Below, piece by piece: positions 8,752 to 17,911 of a stretch of 64,000 nt of DNA. The notes under the pieces were generated by a model, which was not told the origin of the DNA, made no database searches, and worked only from the letters and a program-made list of their open reading frames with translations. Within the stretch, counting starts at the first letter, position 1; every line of letters starts with the position of its first letter. Made by a program: the position numbers and the translations under genes. Source of the stretch: Pseudomonadota bacterium (GTDB taxonomy: Bacteria; Desulfobacterota; Desulfobulbia; Desulfobulbales; Desulfocapsaceae); contig JAHJNL010000007.1 of assembly GCA_018820855.1 (NCBI GenBank), forward strand, positions 1 through 64,000. The letters run 5' to 3'.

Positions 8752-10176
8752 TTATCTTCTTAGCCCAATGATTGATGCCATCATCTCATCCACCGTGGAA
8801 AGAAATTTTGCTGAGGACTCAAATCCTCGCTGGTATTGAATGAGGTTGATCATTTCTTCATCTAAAGACACACCGGCAAGTCCATCACGCATATTCTGCA
8901 GTTGAACCATGGCATCTTCTGCACCTCCAAGGGCCAGTTGGTTCTGATTGGACTCTATTCCAACCTTTGCTGTCATCTTTCCATAATAGGCACCAAAAGT
9001 GTCGTTGCCGTCGATGAGAAAGGTTTCTCCGAGACTGGAAAGGATGAGGGCGTTCCTGTTGTCACCAGGTGCGACGGTTGCCGGAGGAGTTGGGGCAAAA
9101 GCAGCTGCTACCTGACTAGAATCGGTGAGGATTACAGACATATTACGTGCTGCATCCAGCCAGGGATCTGATGCAGGTGGTGGTGGAATAGGATTGGGAG
9201 CAGAGAAAAAGTTTCGTTGGTCAACTGAATCAAGGCCCGCTCCTGCATAATGGGCAGTGTTGACTGCTTCGGTGATCTCATAGGCAAGCCTGTCAAGATC
9301 GTCTTTGAGAGAAGGGATGAATTGATCACGAATATTGACTAACCCTTCAAATTCCCCACCAAGGTTGTTCAGGCCGATGTTTCTGGTTACTCCTCCGGTA
9401 TGGAGGACAAGATCCATCTCACTACCATTGATAACGGCCTCAACTTCCATGGCCATTGTGCCTTGTACCAGAGGAAGGCCACCGGGTAACTGGACAGCAA
9501 GCATGCCTTTCGAATCGTTATACGTCTGAACGCCAAGTGTCGTTGCCAATCCTTTGGCCAGCGTATCGCGGCGATCGCGGGCACTGTTGGCAGTCTGTCC
9601 CTGGATCTCGATGGTGAAAATCCGTTCGTTGAGCTCGGCAATTTCAGATATCTGGGAGTTGACATCATCAACCTTTGATATCAGAGAATCATTGATGTTG
9701 TCTTTGATTTTGTTGAGATCATTGACGGTAAGATTGAATTTTTCGGCAAGCAGTTCGCCTCGCTGGATAACAATGTCTCTTTCTACAAGGCCGGAAGGGT
9801 TAGCGGAGAGCTCTTGCCAGGAGTCAAAGAATTTATTTATTTCAGTGGAGATATTTTCATCACTGATGTTGAAGAGTCTTTCAAGTTCTGAAAGTGCTCT
9901 GGTCTGACCATTCTGCAGACCATATTCTATGGATTTTTCCTGGAGCATATTGGTAACAAAGACATCATGGTCACGACTCACATCTGAGACGACAACACCC
10001 TGGCCAACAAAAAAACCACCGAAGTTCATGGAAGGGTAGGGAGAGAGCTCAGCACTTTGCCGAGAATAGCCTTCGGTGTTGACATTGGAGATGTTGTTGC
10101 CGATGATCTCAATGGATTTTTGATTTACACTGAGAGCGGTTTTACCGGCGTTGAGTGATGTAAGTAGTCCTCCCAT
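8752..10176 (-). CDS. flgK: Flagellar hook-associated protein 1
   Basis: 474 residues. The N-terminus has the rod/hook signature SLNAGKTALSVNQKSIEIIGNNISNVNTEGYSRQ split across residues 7-40. The C-terminus ends with EEMINLIQYQRGFESSAKFL and a final helix, as in FlgK. It sits between flgN and flgL, 2 bp after flgN. Length is at the short end for FlgK (about 450-600), so the variable middle domains are reduced. It forms the first junction ring on the hook. Confidence 0.92.
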   Translation of the reverse strand: MGGLLTSLNAGKTALSVNQKSIEIIGNNISNVNTEGYSRQSAELSPYPSMNFGGFFVGQGVVVSDVSRDHDVFVTNMLQEKSIEYGLQNGQTRALSELERLFNISDENISTEINKFFDSWQELSANPSGLVERDIVIQRGELLAEKFNLTVNDLNKIKDNINDSLISKVDDVNSQISEIAELNERIFTIEIQGQTANSARDRRDTLAKGLATTLGVQTYNDSKGMLAVQLPGGLPLVQGTMAMEVEAVINGSEMDLVLHTGGVTRNIGLNNLGGEFEGLVNIRDQFIPSLKDDLDRLAYEITEAVNTAHYAGAGLDSVDQRNFFSAPNPIPPPPASDPWLDAARNMSVILTDSSQVAAAFAPTPPATVAPGDNRNALILSSLGETFLIDGNDTFGAYYGKMTAKVGIESNQNQLALGGAEDAMVQLQNMRDGLAGVSLDEEMINLIQYQRGFESSAKFLSTVDEMMASIIGLRR

Positions 10177-10178
10177 GT

Positions 10179-10538
10179 TTACACCTGTCCTGAAAGAAGT
10201 CGACCGTTAACTTTAGAATTTACCATCCCGGCATTGGCCGAGTAACCGGAGGTTACAGTTCGTTTTCCAAAGAATTCCATGGTTTCTCTGATCCAGCCAA
10301 GGGTGGCTTTGAAGAGATAGGCGTTGCGTCTGTTTTCGTGGCGGATGATTCCTGCAATTTCCTTATCCTCATCGTCCAGTTCTTTCATATGGGCCAGAAT
10401 CTGAATGAGTTCCTCTTTTTCCTGCATAGTCCTGGCCAATGACTCCATGTCCAGGGCTTTGGCGTTTTCCCGCTCTTTCAGGATAACGTTGTGCAAGCGT
10501 ATAAGGTACTCGTGAGTTGTTCCGGCGGTCATGATCAT
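10179..10538 (-). CDS. flgN: FlgN-type export chaperone for FlgK/FlgL
   Basis: 119 residues, all helical, with LQEKEELIQIL-like heptads near residues 30-60, as in FlgN. It lies between flgM (stop overlaps this ATG as ATGA at 10535-10538) and its expected clients flgK and flgL. The second ATG, at 10532, is also possible. FlgN proteins diverge strongly, so the call relies on size, helical make-up and position. Confidence 0.72.
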   Translation of the reverse strand: MIMTAGTTHEYLIRLHNVILKERENAKALDMESLARTMQEKEELIQILAHMKELDDEDKEIAGIIRHENRRNAYLFKATLGWIRETMEFFGKRTVTSGYSANAGMVNSKVNGRLLSGQV

Positions 10539-10819
10539 TTTGTCTCCATCAGAAACTGAAGCAGGTTTGAGGCAACCTTATTGAGATCGGGCTCATAGGA
10601 GCCATTGGCGATTTGGGCTTTGAGTTCTGCAACCTTTTCCGCTCTGGCAGTGTTAATGCCGCCAGCCTGAGCCTTATGCACATCCTGCAGAACTGAGGAA
10701 AATTGAACCTGATCCGCTTCCTGCATGGAACCGGTCTTTTTCTCGGTCTGCGCCTTTTCACCTTTTTTCATGCTGCCTATCTGTCCCAGGCCGCCAATTC
10801 CGAAAAATTCAACACTCAT
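10535..10819 (-). CDS. flgM: Negative regulator of flagellin synthesis, anti-sigma-28 factor
   Basis: 94 residues. The C-terminal half, ARAEKVAELKAQIANGSY followed by EPDLNKVASNLLQF, is the conserved sigma-28-binding region of FlgM. The N-terminal half is polar and probably disordered, as expected for a secreted anti-sigma factor. FlgM holds FliA inactive until the hook is complete and FlgM is exported. FliA is encoded in this window at 17180-17908. It is followed directly by flgN, flgK and flgL. Confidence 0.88.
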   Translation of the reverse strand: MSVEFFGIGGLGQIGSMKKGEKAQTEKKTGSMQEADQVQFSSVLQDVHKAQAGGINTARAEKVAELKAQIANGSYEPDLNKVASNLLQFLMETK

Positions 10820-10844
10820 TTTGTCACCTGTATTCGTTCTCGAT

Positions 10845-11426
10845 TTAAGATACCTGTTCCTGGCTGTCTACGTCTGCCCAGGTGTCAAGTTTGTTCATTA
10901 CTGCATCATAGGTTTCGTAAGAGATGTCAGGAAGTGAGCCGCCAAAGGCCTCAAGGGCTTCGCTGAATCCTTTTTCTATCCCTTCTTTAATGGCTGCCAG
11001 TCTTGAAGGATCACCACCTGCAATACCTATGGCAAAATCTACAATACGATCGGACGTTTGTCCAACTCCAAAGTAGCCATCTTCACCAATAAGTTCAGTG
11101 GCCTCTTCCTGGCTGAGATTGCTGATGTCAATTTCCTGCTCGCCATTGGCTGTTTGAAATTCTATACCCTGTTCTTTAAGCATGTTGACCACCAGTTCTC
11201 TCAGCAGACCGTATTTGTCCTGCGTGTTTCCTGTCTCGATGGTGAGAGAACTGGAGTAGGTCATGGATGCTTCCTGGTGTTGGTTGATAGTGACTGAATC
11301 GGATTCTTTTACTGGTTCGTTTTGATTATTTGTCTTTTTTTCTGCAAGGCGAGCTATGTTTTTATTATTATGCTGTCGCAGTTCGACAGGATTGAGATGC
11401 GCCTGATTGCTAATTGTATTTGCCAT
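10845..11426 (-). CDS. Hypothetical protein heading the flgM-flgN-flgK-flgL cluster
   Basis: 193 residues, not recognised with confidence. The N-terminal 75 residues are polar and low in complexity. The C-terminal half is folded and contains DGYFGVGQTSDRIVDFA, then GDPSRLAAIKEGIEKGF and a final LPDISYETYDAVMNKLDTW. Similar C-terminal segments occur in uncharacterised proteins of proteobacterial flagellar loci (possibly DUF5610), which I recall but cannot verify. There is no signal peptide or membrane segment. It lies 25 bp before flgM and is the first gene after a sigma-28-like promoter, so a late flagellar role is inferred. Confidence 0.6.
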   Translation of the reverse strand: MANTISNQAHLNPVELRQHNNKNIARLAEKKTNNQNEPVKESDSVTINQHQEASMTYSSSLTIETGNTQDKYGLLRELVVNMLKEQGIEFQTANGEQEIDISNLSQEEATELIGEDGYFGVGQTSDRIVDFAIGIAGGDPSRLAAIKEGIEKGFSEALEAFGGSLPDISYETYDAVMNKLDTWADVDSQEQVS

Positions 11427-11504
11427 TGTTTTTGCCTCCTTGCGGTCTTTTTATGCATCCGTGCATGAAAATTAAGAGATCCTTGTAACTTCCTCTTGTA
11501 TTCT

Positions 11505-11532
11505 ATATCGGAATCTTAGCTGTAGAAGTTTA
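11505..11532 (-). promoter_or_regulatory. Candidate sigma-28 (FliA) promoter of the flgM cluster
   Basis: On the minus strand, TAAA (11529-11532) is followed after 16 bases by TCCGATAT (11505-11512). The FliA consensus is TAAA, 15 bases, GCCGATAA; here 6 of 8 bases of the -10 match and the spacer is one base longer. It lies about 80 bp upstream of the first gene of the flgM-flgN-flgK-flgL group, which is a usual FliA target. Confidence 0.5.
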
Positions 11533-11841
11533 GTGCCTTAGAGGTAACTTCTTAACTTTTTGTGACAAACTAACACAAAAGGAAAGTATCTCCTCAGAGT
11601 TACTTTCTACAGTTACGGCACTTTCACCCCTCAGGAGGTTATCGGAAAGTCTTTTAGCTTAGTGTAGTGAAAAGACAGGTGAGATCAAGGCGGGAAAAGA
11701 ATGGCGGTTTGTACCGGATTGGAATTTTTAGATAACGCTCTGTTTTGATATCCTTTGTTGTATTGACCAATGTTCTTCGGTTAACAGAATCCTCCCCTGT
11801 TATGCTGGAAAATGACTGAAGACAAAAGTAACCTTATATTC
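11533..11841. other. Non-coding gap between flgJ and the flgM cluster
   Basis: About 310 bp with no convincing frame on either strand. A short inverted pair AACAG / CTGTT near 11785-11805 lies just downstream of the flgJ stop and may be a weak terminator. Nothing else could be supported. Confidence 0.4.
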
Positions 11842-12174
11842 TTATTCCGATTTGTTTTTACTTTTAGAAGAAATTTGTTCTTTCAACTGGTCATACATTG
11901 CCTCACCGACTCCCATGCCTTTCCCGGCTGCAGTCTGTTTGGCCAGTTCCATATCGAGCATTTCCTTATAGAGCTCGCTTGACATATCTTTTTCAAAGAG
12001 TCCGCTGTCAGGAACGGTTTTACGCATGGCCTTGTACATCTCGTTGATGTAGATAGCTTCAAATTCTCGACATGATCGACGCAGAGCGAGCAGTTCTTTC
12101 TCTTTGGGGTCCGTAGCCTGGCTTTTTGTGTTTGTTGCTGAAAGCATTGTTCTTGGGTCGATAGAAAGATCCAT
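11842..12174 (-). CDS. flgJ: Rod-binding protein FlgJ, short form without muramidase domain
   Basis: 110 residues covering only the N-terminal rod-capping domain: CREFEAIYINEMYKAMRKT near residue 35 and LYKEMLDMELAKQTA near 68. The C-terminal glucosaminidase domain of enterobacterial FlgJ is absent, which is usual in Deltaproteobacteria. A separate peptidoglycan hydrolase must therefore open the wall; none is seen here. It follows flgI by 25 bp and ends the flhB-to-flgJ run. Confidence 0.88.
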   Translation of the reverse strand: MDLSIDPRTMLSATNTKSQATDPKEKELLALRRSCREFEAIYINEMYKAMRKTVPDSGLFEKDMSSELYKEMLDMELAKQTAAGKGMGVGEAMYDQLKEQISSKSKNKSE

Positions 12175-12199
12175 GTGATTTTTTTCCTATATTTTTGTA

Positions 12200-13312
12200 T
12201 CAGAGGACGATAAATTCACCCTGCATGGCTCCTGCCGCCTTGATCGCCTGAAATATGGCGATAAGATCCCGTGGTGTTGCGCCTATGGCATTGAGAGCAT
12301 CAGCCACCTCGCCTATAGAAACACCTTCTTCCACCACCATGATCTCTCCCTCATCTTCAATAATATCTATTGTGGTCTCAGGTGTAACCACAGTTTGACC
12401 TTGTGCAAGAGGATTAGGTTGAGAGACCTCTGCGCTTTCTCTGATAACAAGGGAAAGATTCCCGTGAGAAACGGCTACAGTGGAAAGGCGAACATCCTGG
12501 CCCATGACAATGGTCCCTGTTCTCTCGTTAACGACTACTCGGGCATTGGCGTCGGTTTGCACCTTTGTTCCCTCGATGGAGGCGATGAAATCAACAGTAT
12601 TATCGATAAATTTTTCTGGGATAGTGACGTTAACTGTTGCAGAATCAACCGGAAATGCGGTGCCTTCACCATAAATTTGATTGATGGCAGTACTCATGTT
12701 GGATGCAGTAGTGAAATCTGAATGACGCAGAGTATAGGAGAGGAGACCGTTCTCTCCAAAGCTGGTAGGAACCAGCCTCTCTATTGTTGCACCACTGGCA
12801 ATTCTGCCGACTGTTGGATGATTTCGTTGAGCCTTGGCAGCCTTTCCGCCAAAGGAGAAGGCCCCAATGGTTAAAGGCCCTTGTGCCACGGCATAGACTT
12901 TTCCATCCGGTCCCTTCAAGGGCGTAAGAAGAAGATTCCCGCCAGCAAGACTATCAGCATCTCCTATGGAAGAGACTTGGACATCAATGGTAGAACCGGG
13001 TTTGGAAAAGGGAGGCAGCGTGGCCGTAACCATAACCGCGGCGACATTATCAACCTTGATTTTCTCAAATTCTGTTGGGTTGACTGTAATGCCTTGACGC
13101 ACCAGCATATTATAGAGAGCCTGTCTGGTGAAGAGGACTTTTTTGAGGTCGTCTCCAGTACCGGCAAGACCGGTAACCAGGCCATAGCCAACGAGCTGAT
13201 TGTTACGTACACCATTGATTTCGGCAATATCTTTAATTCGTGCTCCCCAGCCATTGGAGCTGAGAACAGTTAAAAGAAGGAGTAAGGTTATGGAGAAATG
13301 TATTCGACGCAT
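12200..13312 (-). CDS. flgI: Flagellar P-ring protein
   Basis: 370 residues with a cleavable signal peptide (about residues 1-23, ending SNGWG-A). The mature start ARIKDIAEINGVRNNQLVGYGLV is highly conserved in FlgI. The C-terminus ends in TPRDLIAIFQAIKAAGAM, also family-typical. It forms the periplasmic bushing ring around the rod in the peptidoglycan layer. It lies 15 bp after flgH. Confidence 0.95.
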   Translation of the reverse strand: MRRIHFSITLLLLLTVLSSNGWGARIKDIAEINGVRNNQLVGYGLVTGLAGTGDDLKKVLFTRQALYNMLVRQGITVNPTEFEKIKVDNVAAVMVTATLPPFSKPGSTIDVQVSSIGDADSLAGGNLLLTPLKGPDGKVYAVAQGPLTIGAFSFGGKAAKAQRNHPTVGRIASGATIERLVPTSFGENGLLSYTLRHSDFTTASNMSTAINQIYGEGTAFPVDSATVNVTIPEKFIDNTVDFIASIEGTKVQTDANARVVVNERTGTIVMGQDVRLSTVAVSHGNLSLVIRESAEVSQPNPLAQGQTVVTPETTIDIIEDEGEIMVVEEGVSIGEVADALNAIGATPRDLIAIFQAIKAAGAMQGEFIVL

Positions 13313-13327
13313 TACGATTCCAGAAGG

Positions 13328-14014
13328 TTAAAAGGGCCAGATATTATCAAGTGCTCGCATGAGCCATCCTGGTTTTTGTTTGTCACTGATCGCGCCTTTA
13401 CCGGTATAGGAAATCCTGGCGTTGAGAACATTTTTGGAATCCACGGTATTGTTTGCAAGAATATCAACAGGACGTATAATTCCAGTCATATAAATTATTT
13501 GTACCTCGTTGTTTACTCGAACTTCTTTCCCTCCGCGGATCTTCAGATTGCCGTTTTGATAGACCTTGATGACCTGCGTCGTGAGAGAGGCGATCAGGTC
13601 TTCTTTTCTGACAGTGGTACCGCTTCCTTCGAATTTGTTGGCAAAATTGGCTTCAACCAGATTGGCGATATCAATATTCGGATTGTTGGCAACCAGTGTG
13701 GAATTCTCAAGCCCAAAGAGATGGGGGATTCCGGCAGACATACTGGAGCTGCGGTCGGTATTGGTGGACGCCTGCTTGGAGGCACTGGCCTTTTCCGCAA
13801 TTGTGACGGTCACCAGATCACCAACAGCTCTGGCCTTATGGTCTGCATAGAGTGAATGCTGTTCGCCGGGCCAGAGCGAACCGTTTGTTTGGGGGGTATC
13901 TCGGGTTTCCTGGATTTCTTCAAGCGGTTCCGGAATTTCAACAACCTGCTGCTCTATTGTACTGCAAGAAGCAAGGCAGAATCCTATGACGAGGAAGAGT
14001 AATGATTGTTTCAT
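13328..14014 (-). CDS. flgH: Flagellar L-ring lipoprotein
   Basis: 228 residues. A lipoprotein signal with lipobox LASC sets the modified Cys at residue 17. The motifs GSLWPGEQHSLYADHKARAVGD and GIIRPVDILANNTVDS are characteristic of FlgH. The C-terminus reads YTGKGAISDKQKPGWLMRAL. It forms the outer-membrane ring. Its stop is 15 bp before flgI and it follows flgA by 1 bp. Confidence 0.95.
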   Translation of the reverse strand: MKQSLLFLVIGFCLASCSTIEQQVVEIPEPLEEIQETRDTPQTNGSLWPGEQHSLYADHKARAVGDLVTVTIAEKASASKQASTNTDRSSSMSAGIPHLFGLENSTLVANNPNIDIANLVEANFANKFEGSGTTVRKEDLIASLTTQVIKVYQNGNLKIRGGKEVRVNNEVQIIYMTGIIRPVDILANNTVDSKNVLNARISYTGKGAISDKQKPGWLMRALDNIWPF

Positions 14015-14015
14015 G

Positions 14016-14966
14016 TTAGATTTTCACCTCCACAAGTCCGGGTGCGACCACCTTGCAGAATATTATTTTTTGAGATCCTGTGTTTTTGACACGAATAACC
14101 TGATCCTGTTTTCCATTCATGATGGAAATTCCGGTTGCAGTGAGATGGAGTTCGTTATGGTTGAGGAGTATTTTAACCAGCTGTCCTTTTTGAATAAGCG
14201 GGGGGAAGTCGATGCTGCTGAGGTCAAGGACGCTTTCAGATCGTTGGCTTTTGATAATTCTTTTTCCGAGTACTTCCCGCAGGTCGGTACAGGGTGTACG
14301 CAGCGACGAAAGATCCCTGTCTTCCATGCGAACCATATCGGGATGGAGAATAGTGTCACGCTGCACATTTTGGGTAAGGACAGCAACAGGAGCCATCGCC
14401 TTCAGGTTTCCCCTGACAGAGATGTTATTCGCGATTTTACCGTCAACTTTGTAGATCAAAGAAAATCTCTTGGTACCGATGATTCCTGGTTTTGCCGAAA
14501 TAACTTCAATGTCGAGTTTGCCGGTGGGGATAACAAAGGGAAGAGGAATATCGTAGGGAACAAAGGAATATTCCGCCTGAGGAAGGTTGTCTCTCTCTGA
14601 CTCTATGTATGCAGTAATAGATGAATCAATTTCACTGGGGCCAATAGTGATGCCTGTTCTTCTCAGAAGAATGGATGATGATCCGTTCCAGTGGATAGCG
14701 CTGTTCTGGGAAAGGGTCAGGTGCAGATTGTTTATGACAGTATTGGTGTCCAGTGACATGCTTTCTCCAGCGGCCGGCGCGAGTCCGATTCGTTGACTGG
14801 CGAGGGCGATGCTGAGTGAAGTCTCCTCGTCAAAAACGGCAATATCACCCAGGGTAACAAAGGGGGATGAAACTTCAGCCGATTCTGAAAAGGTTACCTG
14901 CAGTGCAAGTGCAGAAGTCGGTAAGGAAGATAAAAGTACTGTAAAAATAAATAAGAATTTAATCAT
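14016..14966 (-). CDS. flgA: Flagella basal body P-ring formation protein FlgA
   Basis: 316 residues with a signal peptide (residues 1-21). The C-terminal SAF/FlgA region has VAVLTQNVQRDTILHPDMV, LREVLGKRIIKSQ, and the end VIRVKNTGSQKIIFCKVV, the conserved block of FlgA. The N-terminal extension with an FDEETSLSIALASQRIGLAP segment is seen in longer FlgA forms. It is the periplasmic chaperone of P-ring assembly, and precedes flgH and flgI. Confidence 0.9.
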   Translation of the reverse strand: MIKFLFIFTVLLSSLPTSALALQVTFSESAEVSSPFVTLGDIAVFDEETSLSIALASQRIGLAPAAGESMSLDTNTVINNLHLTLSQNSAIHWNGSSSILLRRTGITIGPSEIDSSITAYIESERDNLPQAEYSFVPYDIPLPFVIPTGKLDIEVISAKPGIIGTKRFSLIYKVDGKIANNISVRGNLKAMAPVAVLTQNVQRDTILHPDMVRMEDRDLSSLRTPCTDLREVLGKRIIKSQRSESVLDLSSIDFPPLIQKGQLVKILLNHNELHLTATGISIMNGKQDQVIRVKNTGSQKIIFCKVVAPGLVEVKI

Positions 14967-14968
14967 GC

Positions 14969-15754
14969 TTATACCAGATTATTAGTGGTCTGCATCATCT
15001 CATCAGAGGTCTGGATAGTCTTAGAGTTGATTTCATAGGCCCGCTGGGTAGTGATCATTGCTGTCAATTCTTCAACAATGTTGACGTTGGATCCTTCCAG
15101 AAAACTTTGCAGCAAAAGTCCATATCCGTCTCCTCCAGGTGTACCGGCCTGAGCAGTTCCTGATGAGTTGCTTTCTCTGAAAAGGTTTTTGCCGACGGCA
15201 ACGAGCCCACCGTTGTTGGTGAAAGTAACGGTTTCGAAGGTTCCAATTTCAGTACTTTCAGTGTCGTCTCCTATGATGGCACTGATTATACCTGTTTCAC
15301 TGATAGTGATCTGGCGGGAGCCGTCCGGGATAGTAATACCGGGAGTGATCGGGTAACCGTCTGAATTGGTTACACGACCATCGCCGTCTCGTTTTAAAGC
15401 ACCGGCTCTTGTGTATGCCGTGACCCCGGTAGGTAATTCAACCTGAAAGAAACCTGCCCCTTCAATGGCCACGTCGAGTTCGTTACCGGTCTGAATCAGG
15501 TCTCCCTGGGTGAAGAGCTTCTGCACAGCCGCCGGACGAACGCCGAGGCCCACTTGTATACCAGAGGGCGATTCAGTATCTGCCGAGGTTTGAGAACCTG
15601 GAACCTTCATGATCTGGTACATGAGATCTTGAAAATCAGCACGACTCTTTTTGAAACCGGTGGTAGAGACATTGGCGAGATTATTGGCAATAACATCAAG
15701 ATTCAGCTGTTGGCCGTTCATGCCGGTGGTACCGGTCCAGAGAGATCGAATCAT
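14969..15754 (-). CDS. flgG: Flagellar distal rod protein FlgG
   Basis: 261 residues, the exact family size. It starts with MIRSLWTGTTGMNGQQLNLD and NNLANVSTTGFKKSRADF, and ends with ELTAMITTQRAYEINSKTIQ plus a final amphipathic helix. Both terminal segments are diagnostic of FlgG. It lies 55 bp after flgF and 2 bp before flgA. Confidence 0.95.
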   Translation of the reverse strand: MIRSLWTGTTGMNGQQLNLDVIANNLANVSTTGFKKSRADFQDLMYQIMKVPGSQTSADTESPSGIQVGLGVRPAAVQKLFTQGDLIQTGNELDVAIEGAGFFQVELPTGVTAYTRAGALKRDGDGRVTNSDGYPITPGITIPDGSRQITISETGIISAIIGDDTESTEIGTFETVTFTNNGGLVAVGKNLFRESNSSGTAQAGTPGGDGYGLLLQSFLEGSNVNIVEELTAMITTQRAYEINSKTIQTSDEMMQTTNNLV

Positions 15755-15809
15755 GGTTTTCCTTTTTACGAGTGGTTGTGTCTATGAAAAGACTGTGTCT
15801 GGTTGGGGA

Positions 15810-16559
15810 TTAGGCGAGACTTCCCAGTTCATCTTGCTTCTGGCCTAAGGCGCCATAACTCTTCAGGACCTTTTGATAGGTCTCAAAGGTCCTGAGTGTA
15901 TCTATCATAAGCGTCATTTCTTCTGTCATGTTCACGTTGGAGATTTCCAGACTGGCTATGGCAAGTCTGGGTTCTGGTACGGGAATTTCCTGACCGCCTT
16001 CTTTGAGGGAAAAGAGGGTATCTGATTCTCTTTTTAACAGGTTGTTATCGTTTATGGTGTAAACGCCGACTCGTCCTATTACATTTCGTGTTCCGTCAAT
16101 GGAAAGAATAGATACCTCTCCAAGATTGTTGACCGATACTTTACTGGTGTCAGTATCAGGGATGGTGATAGGCTGGTTGCCATCATCCAATATCGCCATG
16201 TTGTTTTTCGTCTGCAGGAGGCCATTCTGGTCAACTTGCAGATCCCCTCTGCGGGTATATCTGTTTCCATCCGGGCTGCTGACTTTGAAAAAGCCATCTC
16301 CATGGATAGCCAGATCCAGAGGGTTGGCTGTTTCTTTAATTGGCCCCTCGGTAAATTCAGTGAAGTTTTCCCGAACACGACTGTAATTGATGCCTTTTGC
16401 TTCCTGGGTCTGTTTTTCGCCACGAAGAAGGGACTCGAAGCTCATACGGGTTTTCTTGTATCCAACAGTATTAACGTTGGCCAGATTTGCGGAAATATTA
16501 GCCAGCCGTTGTTCTCGAGAAATGGCTCCTGCAAGGGCACTGTATTTTCCTGATACCAT
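15810..16559 (-). CDS. flgF: Flagellar proximal rod protein FlgF
   Basis: 249 residues with the rod signature NISANLANVNTVGYKKTRMSF near residue 20 and a C-terminal EEMTLMIDTLRTFETYQKVL. It is more divergent from FlgG and ends with LGQKQDELGSLA, as in FlgF. It precedes flgG, the normal order. Upstream, the 158 bp to the DUF2802 gene contains no recognisable promoter. Confidence 0.88.
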   Translation of the reverse strand: MVSGKYSALAGAISREQRLANISANLANVNTVGYKKTRMSFESLLRGEKQTQEAKGINYSRVRENFTEFTEGPIKETANPLDLAIHGDGFFKVSSPDGNRYTRRGDLQVDQNGLLQTKNNMAILDDGNQPITIPDTDTSKVSVNNLGEVSILSIDGTRNVIGRVGVYTINDNNLLKRESDTLFSLKEGGQEIPVPEPRLAIASLEISNVNMTEEMTLMIDTLRTFETYQKVLKSYGALGQKQDELGSLA

Positions 16560-16717
16560 AGTTTTTTTTCTATCTCTCTGTAAAAGGGGAAAGTCCTATT
16601 TTAAAACTTTCTTTCTTTATTAGAATCGGTTGATTGCCTTTATTTCTTAAGGATAAAGAGCGTTATGCATAACCAGAGATCAGATTAAGAGAAGGCCTGT
16701 CTGATGATATCGGGTGA

Positions 16718-17167
16718 TCATGAAGCCGCCACATTTGTTTTTCGTCCAAGGCGGTTTGTGTTTTCTGCAAGGGCTGACAAATTGCGTAGTTGCGAAATTT
16801 CGTGGCAGGACATCCCTAAGGTCAGGGCTACATCTTCTGTCTGCATACCGGAACGAAACATGCTTTGTACATAGGCATAGCGCTCAGGGACCTTTAGCTT
16901 TTGCCGATCCTGGTGGAAAGAAATTCTCGATTTCTGGAGTTCGGTGGTAACTTCTGCCTGCTGCAGGCTGGTTTTGAAATATTGTTCTCGGATCACTGAC
17001 TGTTCTATCTGAGAAAGCTCCTCCTGGTATTTTTGCAGGGCGATCTGCTGTTCGTAAAGAAGATCAGAGTGTGCAGCGGCGCGTCTACGCAATACAATGG
17101 AACGGGCAAACAGGAGTGAACAGAGCAAGAGGCTCGCTAAGGTCAGGAAAAGATGGTAGTCCAACAT
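16718..17167 (-). CDS. DUF2802-type membrane protein with C-terminal helix-turn-helix-like domain
   Basis: 149 residues: one N-terminal transmembrane helix (residues 5-25), a coiled coil (about 30-90), and a C-terminal segment VPERYAYVQSMFRSGMQTED followed by LGMSCHEISQLRNL. This layout matches DUF2802 proteins, which are regularly found after fliA in polar-flagellum gene clusters. Function is not established. The C-terminal part resembles a short helix-turn-helix in which a hydrolysed or regulatory role is unknown. The gene lies 12 bp after fliA. Confidence 0.65.
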   Translation of the reverse strand: MLDYHLFLTLASLLLCSLLFARSIVLRRRAAAHSDLLYEQQIALQKYQEELSQIEQSVIREQYFKTSLQQAEVTTELQKSRISFHQDRQKLKVPERYAYVQSMFRSGMQTEDVALTLGMSCHEISQLRNLSALAENTNRLGRKTNVAAS

Positions 17168-17179
17168 GGTGTCACCGTT

Positions 17180-17908
17180 TTAGATAAGATGTTTTGCCTT
17201 GGTTTTCAGTTTTAACAGAGCTTGGCTGTGCAGTTGTGATATTCGTCCTTCCGATACCTCGAGAACTTCTGCAATTTCTTTCTGCGTTAATTCTTCATAG
17301 TAATAGAGCGAGATAACCAGTCTTTCTTTTTCCGAGAGCTCTTCAAGGATTCCTGCAATGATTTTTGTCAATTCGTGTTGTTCAAGCCTGTTGACAGGTG
17401 AAGAATCGATACGGGTATCCATCAGGGCATCCTGGAAGGAGCGACCCTGGTTGGAATGGTCAAGAGTTTCGTTTAGACTGACGCACCCGAGATGGCTGAC
17501 TTGGCCAAGGAGCGTCTGGTATTCTTCAAGTGTTACTTCCAGCTCCCTGGCCATCTCTTCTTCCTCAGGACATCTGCCAAGTTTTTTTTCAAGGTCAGCC
17601 ATGGTTCGGCTCAGGTTGTTCTGCTTTTCTCTGAGAGATCTGGAAAACCAGTCGAGCTTACGCATATCATCGAGAATGGCGCCTCTGATACGATATTCAG
17701 CAAAAGTCTTAAAGAGAATTTTTTTGTCTGGCTGGAATTTATTTGCGGCATCAATGAGACCCATCATTCCGGCACTCCGCATGTCATCCCTGTTCATAAA
17801 TGAAGGAACTTGAGTAACCATTCTGCCGACTATGATATCGACAAGGGTGAGATGGTCTTTGATCAAAGTTGTTCGATCTTCAGGGAGTTGTTGAGGAGTA
17901 TATGTCAT
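17180..17908 (-). CDS. fliA: RNA polymerase sigma factor for flagellar operons (sigma-28)
   Basis: 242 residues. Region 2 contains GMMGLIDAANKFQPDKKILF and FKTFAEYRIRGAILDDMRKLDW; region 4 contains LSEKERLVISLYYYEELTQK and EVLEVSEGRISQLHSQAL. These are the FliA/WhiG-type motifs. It lies 3 bp after flhG in the usual flhF-flhG-fliA order. It should read the sigma-28-like promoters noted at 11505-11532 and 45601-45628 and be held by FlgM (10535-10819). Confidence 0.96.
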   Translation of the reverse strand: MTYTPQQLPEDRTTLIKDHLTLVDIIVGRMVTQVPSFMNRDDMRSAGMMGLIDAANKFQPDKKILFKTFAEYRIRGAILDDMRKLDWFSRSLREKQNNLSRTMADLEKKLGRCPEEEEMARELEVTLEEYQTLLGQVSHLGCVSLNETLDHSNQGRSFQDALMDTRIDSSPVNRLEQHELTKIIAGILEELSEKERLVISLYYYEELTQKEIAEVLEVSEGRISQLHSQALLKLKTKAKHLI

Positions 17909-17911
17909 GAC

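Noticed and set aside
13298-13855. 185-residue plus-strand frame opposite flgH
   Set aside because: Shadow of a conserved lipoprotein gene.
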